Source: Gemmatimonadota bacterium
GTDB taxonomy: Bacteria; Gemmatimonadota; Gemmatimonadetes; Gemmatimonadales; GWC2-71-9
Direction: 5' to 3'
NCBI GenBank assembly: GCA_003222035.1
Contig: QHUS01000093.1
Location: forward strand, 1-36,016
DNA length: 36,016 nt
Shown one piece after another: positions 34,984 to 36,016 of this stretch; within the stretch, counting starts at the first letter, position 1; the number at the start of each line of letters is the position of its first letter. A program made the position numbers and the translations under genes. Under the pieces are notes generated by a model. The model worked only from the letters and a program-made list of their open reading frames with translations. It did no database searches and had not been told where the DNA came from.

Positions 34984-36016
34984 ATGAACTTCAGGTTCAA
35001 GCTATCCCAGCGGCTGGCCCGGTTGAAAGCCACGCTCGCCGTCAGCGTCGTCCTGGCGCTGGCGTGCCAGCGCGATCTCACCGATCCCAAGCCGCCTTAC
35101 AGCTCTCCCAGACCATCCATCGTCGCTGCCGATCTCACCCCGCTCACCGCGGCCTCGGTCGTGGCGAGCGCAAATGACGGCAACGTCCCGCAGAACACCC
35201 TCGACAAGAGCCTCGCCACCCGCTGGTCGGCGCAGGGCGACGGCCAGTGGATCCGCTACGACCTCGGCGCGCTCGCGGCCATCGATCACCTCGACATCGC
35301 GTGGTATCTGGGCGACACCCGCACCGCGTCCTTCGACATCCAAGTGTCGCTGGACGCCGTCACCTGGACCAAGGTCTTCGCCGGCCAGAGCAGCGGGCAG
35401 ACACTGCAGCTCGAGAGCTACGCCTTCCCGACGACGTCCGGCCGCTACGTCCGCATCGTGGGCCACGGCAACAGCACCAGCACCTGGAACAGCATTACGG
35501 AAGTCGGGATCCTCGGCACGGCCCTCCCCGCGCTCCCGGTGGCGTCGGTCGTGGCGAGCGGGAATGACGGCAACCTCCCGCAGAATACGTTCGACAACAA
35601 CCTCGCCACCCGCTGGTCCGCGCAGGGCGACGGCCAGTGGATCCGGTTCGGCCTCGGCGCGCTCGCGACCGTCGATCACGTCGACATCGCCTGGTACCTG
35701 GGCAACACCCGCATCGCGTCCTTCGACATCCAGGTGTCGCTGGACACCGTCACCTGGACCAAGGTCTTCTCCGGCCAGAGCAGCGGGCAGACCCTCCAGC
35801 TCGAGCGCTACGCGTTCCCGACGACGTCCGGCCGCTACGTCCGCATCGTGGGCCATGGGAACAGCACCAGCACCTGGAACAGCATTACGGAAGTCGCGAT
35901 CCCCGGCACGACGACCAGCACCGCCCCGAGCTGCTTGACCAGCGCGGGGACCTGGCGCAACAACTCCATCCCGTCGCGAGCCGGCGGCTTTGAAGCCCAG
36001 TTCGACGCCACCCCCA
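34984..36016 (+). CDS. Surface lipoprotein with two discoidin (F5/8 type C) domains, 3' end outside window
   Basis: Open at the right edge; I translated it by hand. Visible part: 344 residues. The signal has the core LAVSVVLALAC with probable lipid Cys28. Two F5/8 type C (CBM32-like) domains follow at about 57-180 and 187-310, each with TRWSAQGDGQWIR, FDIQVSLD, and GRYVRIVGHGN. They are almost identical. After residue 320 begins CLTSAGTWRNNSIPSRAGG, the same jelly-roll domain as in the upstream lipoprotein, so the two proteins are partly paralogous. ATG at 34984 with GGAG nine bases upstream. Cotranscribed with the upstream gene (43-base gap, no terminator), so the riboswitches should control both. 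Role: binding of sugars at the cell surface (inference). Confidence 0.87.
   Translation, partial: MNFRFKLSQRLARLKATLAVSVVLALACQRDLTDPKPPYSSPRPSIVAADLTPLTAASVVASANDGNVPQNTLDKSLATRWSAQGDGQWIRYDLGALAAIDHLDIAWYLGDTRTASFDIQVSLDAVTWTKVFAGQSSGQTLQLESYAFPTTSGRYVRIVGHGNSTSTWNSITEVGILGTALPALPVASVVASGNDGNLPQNTFDNNLATRWSAQGDGQWIRFGLGALATVDHVDIAWYLGNTRIASFDIQVSLDTVTWTKVFSGQSSGQTLQLERYAFPTTSGRYVRIVGHGNSTSTWNSITEVAIPGTTTSTAPSCLTSAGTWRNNSIPSRAGGFEAQFDATP
35155..35930 (+). repeat. 390-bp tandem repeat encoding the two discoidin domains
   Basis: The unit beginning TCGGTCGTGGCGAGCG at 35155 recurs at 35545, a period of 390 bases or 130 codons. Long stretches are identical between copies, which suggests a recent in-frame duplication. 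The edges coincide with domain edges. Confidence 0.85.

Overview
The window is gene-dense, GC-rich bacterial chromosome. Taxonomy is inference only. GC-rich coding, several stand-alone receiver proteins, lipoproteins with BIG2-type Ig-like domains and a receiver protein with a Cys-rich C-terminal tail would all fit Gemmatimonadota or a similar soil phylum. There is no rRNA, tRNA or taxonomic marker. I see no insertion sequence, CRISPR array or phage gene.

Layout. (1) 1-7788 is an acyl/amide-transfer and sugar cassette. A minus-strand operon runs NAD-synthase-like ATP pyrophosphatase > asparagine-synthase-type amidotransferase > acyl carrier protein > low-molecular-weight tyrosine phosphatase (cut by the left edge). 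Opposite it are an AMP-forming acyl ligase, a GNAT-like protein and a nucleotide-sugar epimerase. (2) 7802-14739 is a minus-strand signalling run: large hybrid histidine kinase > receiver protein with four cysteines > MATE transporter > second hybrid kinase. (3) 14818-17406 is a tight three-gene operon: SsuE-like FMN reductase > ATP-grasp ligase > LLM flavin monooxygenase. (4) 17483-23845 holds a DUF6498-like membrane protein, two stand-alone receivers, a LysR regulator made of two complete LysR units in one chain, and a membrane-anchored cytochrome c/PQQ-type dehydrogenase. (5) 23885-31356 is an exopolysaccharide locus: Wza-like export protein, Wzc-like BY-kinase, Wzy/WaaL-type ligase or polymerase, initiating phosphoglycosyltransferase, DegT aminotransferase and ExoA-like glycosyltransferase. 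(6) 31357-36016 has an AT-rich leader with two tandem GEMM-I (cyclic-dinucleotide) riboswitch aptamers and an intrinsic terminator. Downstream are two outer-surface lipoproteins, one ending in a parallel beta-helix and one carrying duplicated discoidin domains and cut by the right edge.

How it may work together (inference). The phosphatase at the left end and the BY-kinase at 24-26 kb form the usual Wzb/Wzc pair, so the acyl/amide cassette and the polysaccharide locus probably belong to one surface-glycan programme, with signalling genes between them. The riboswitch-controlled lipoproteins look like glycan-binding or glycan-processing surface proteins switched by a cyclic dinucleotide. The leader is the most interesting part: the two aptamers differ at the base that, by my alignment to the Vc2 aptamer, sets ligand choice (A in the first, G in the second).
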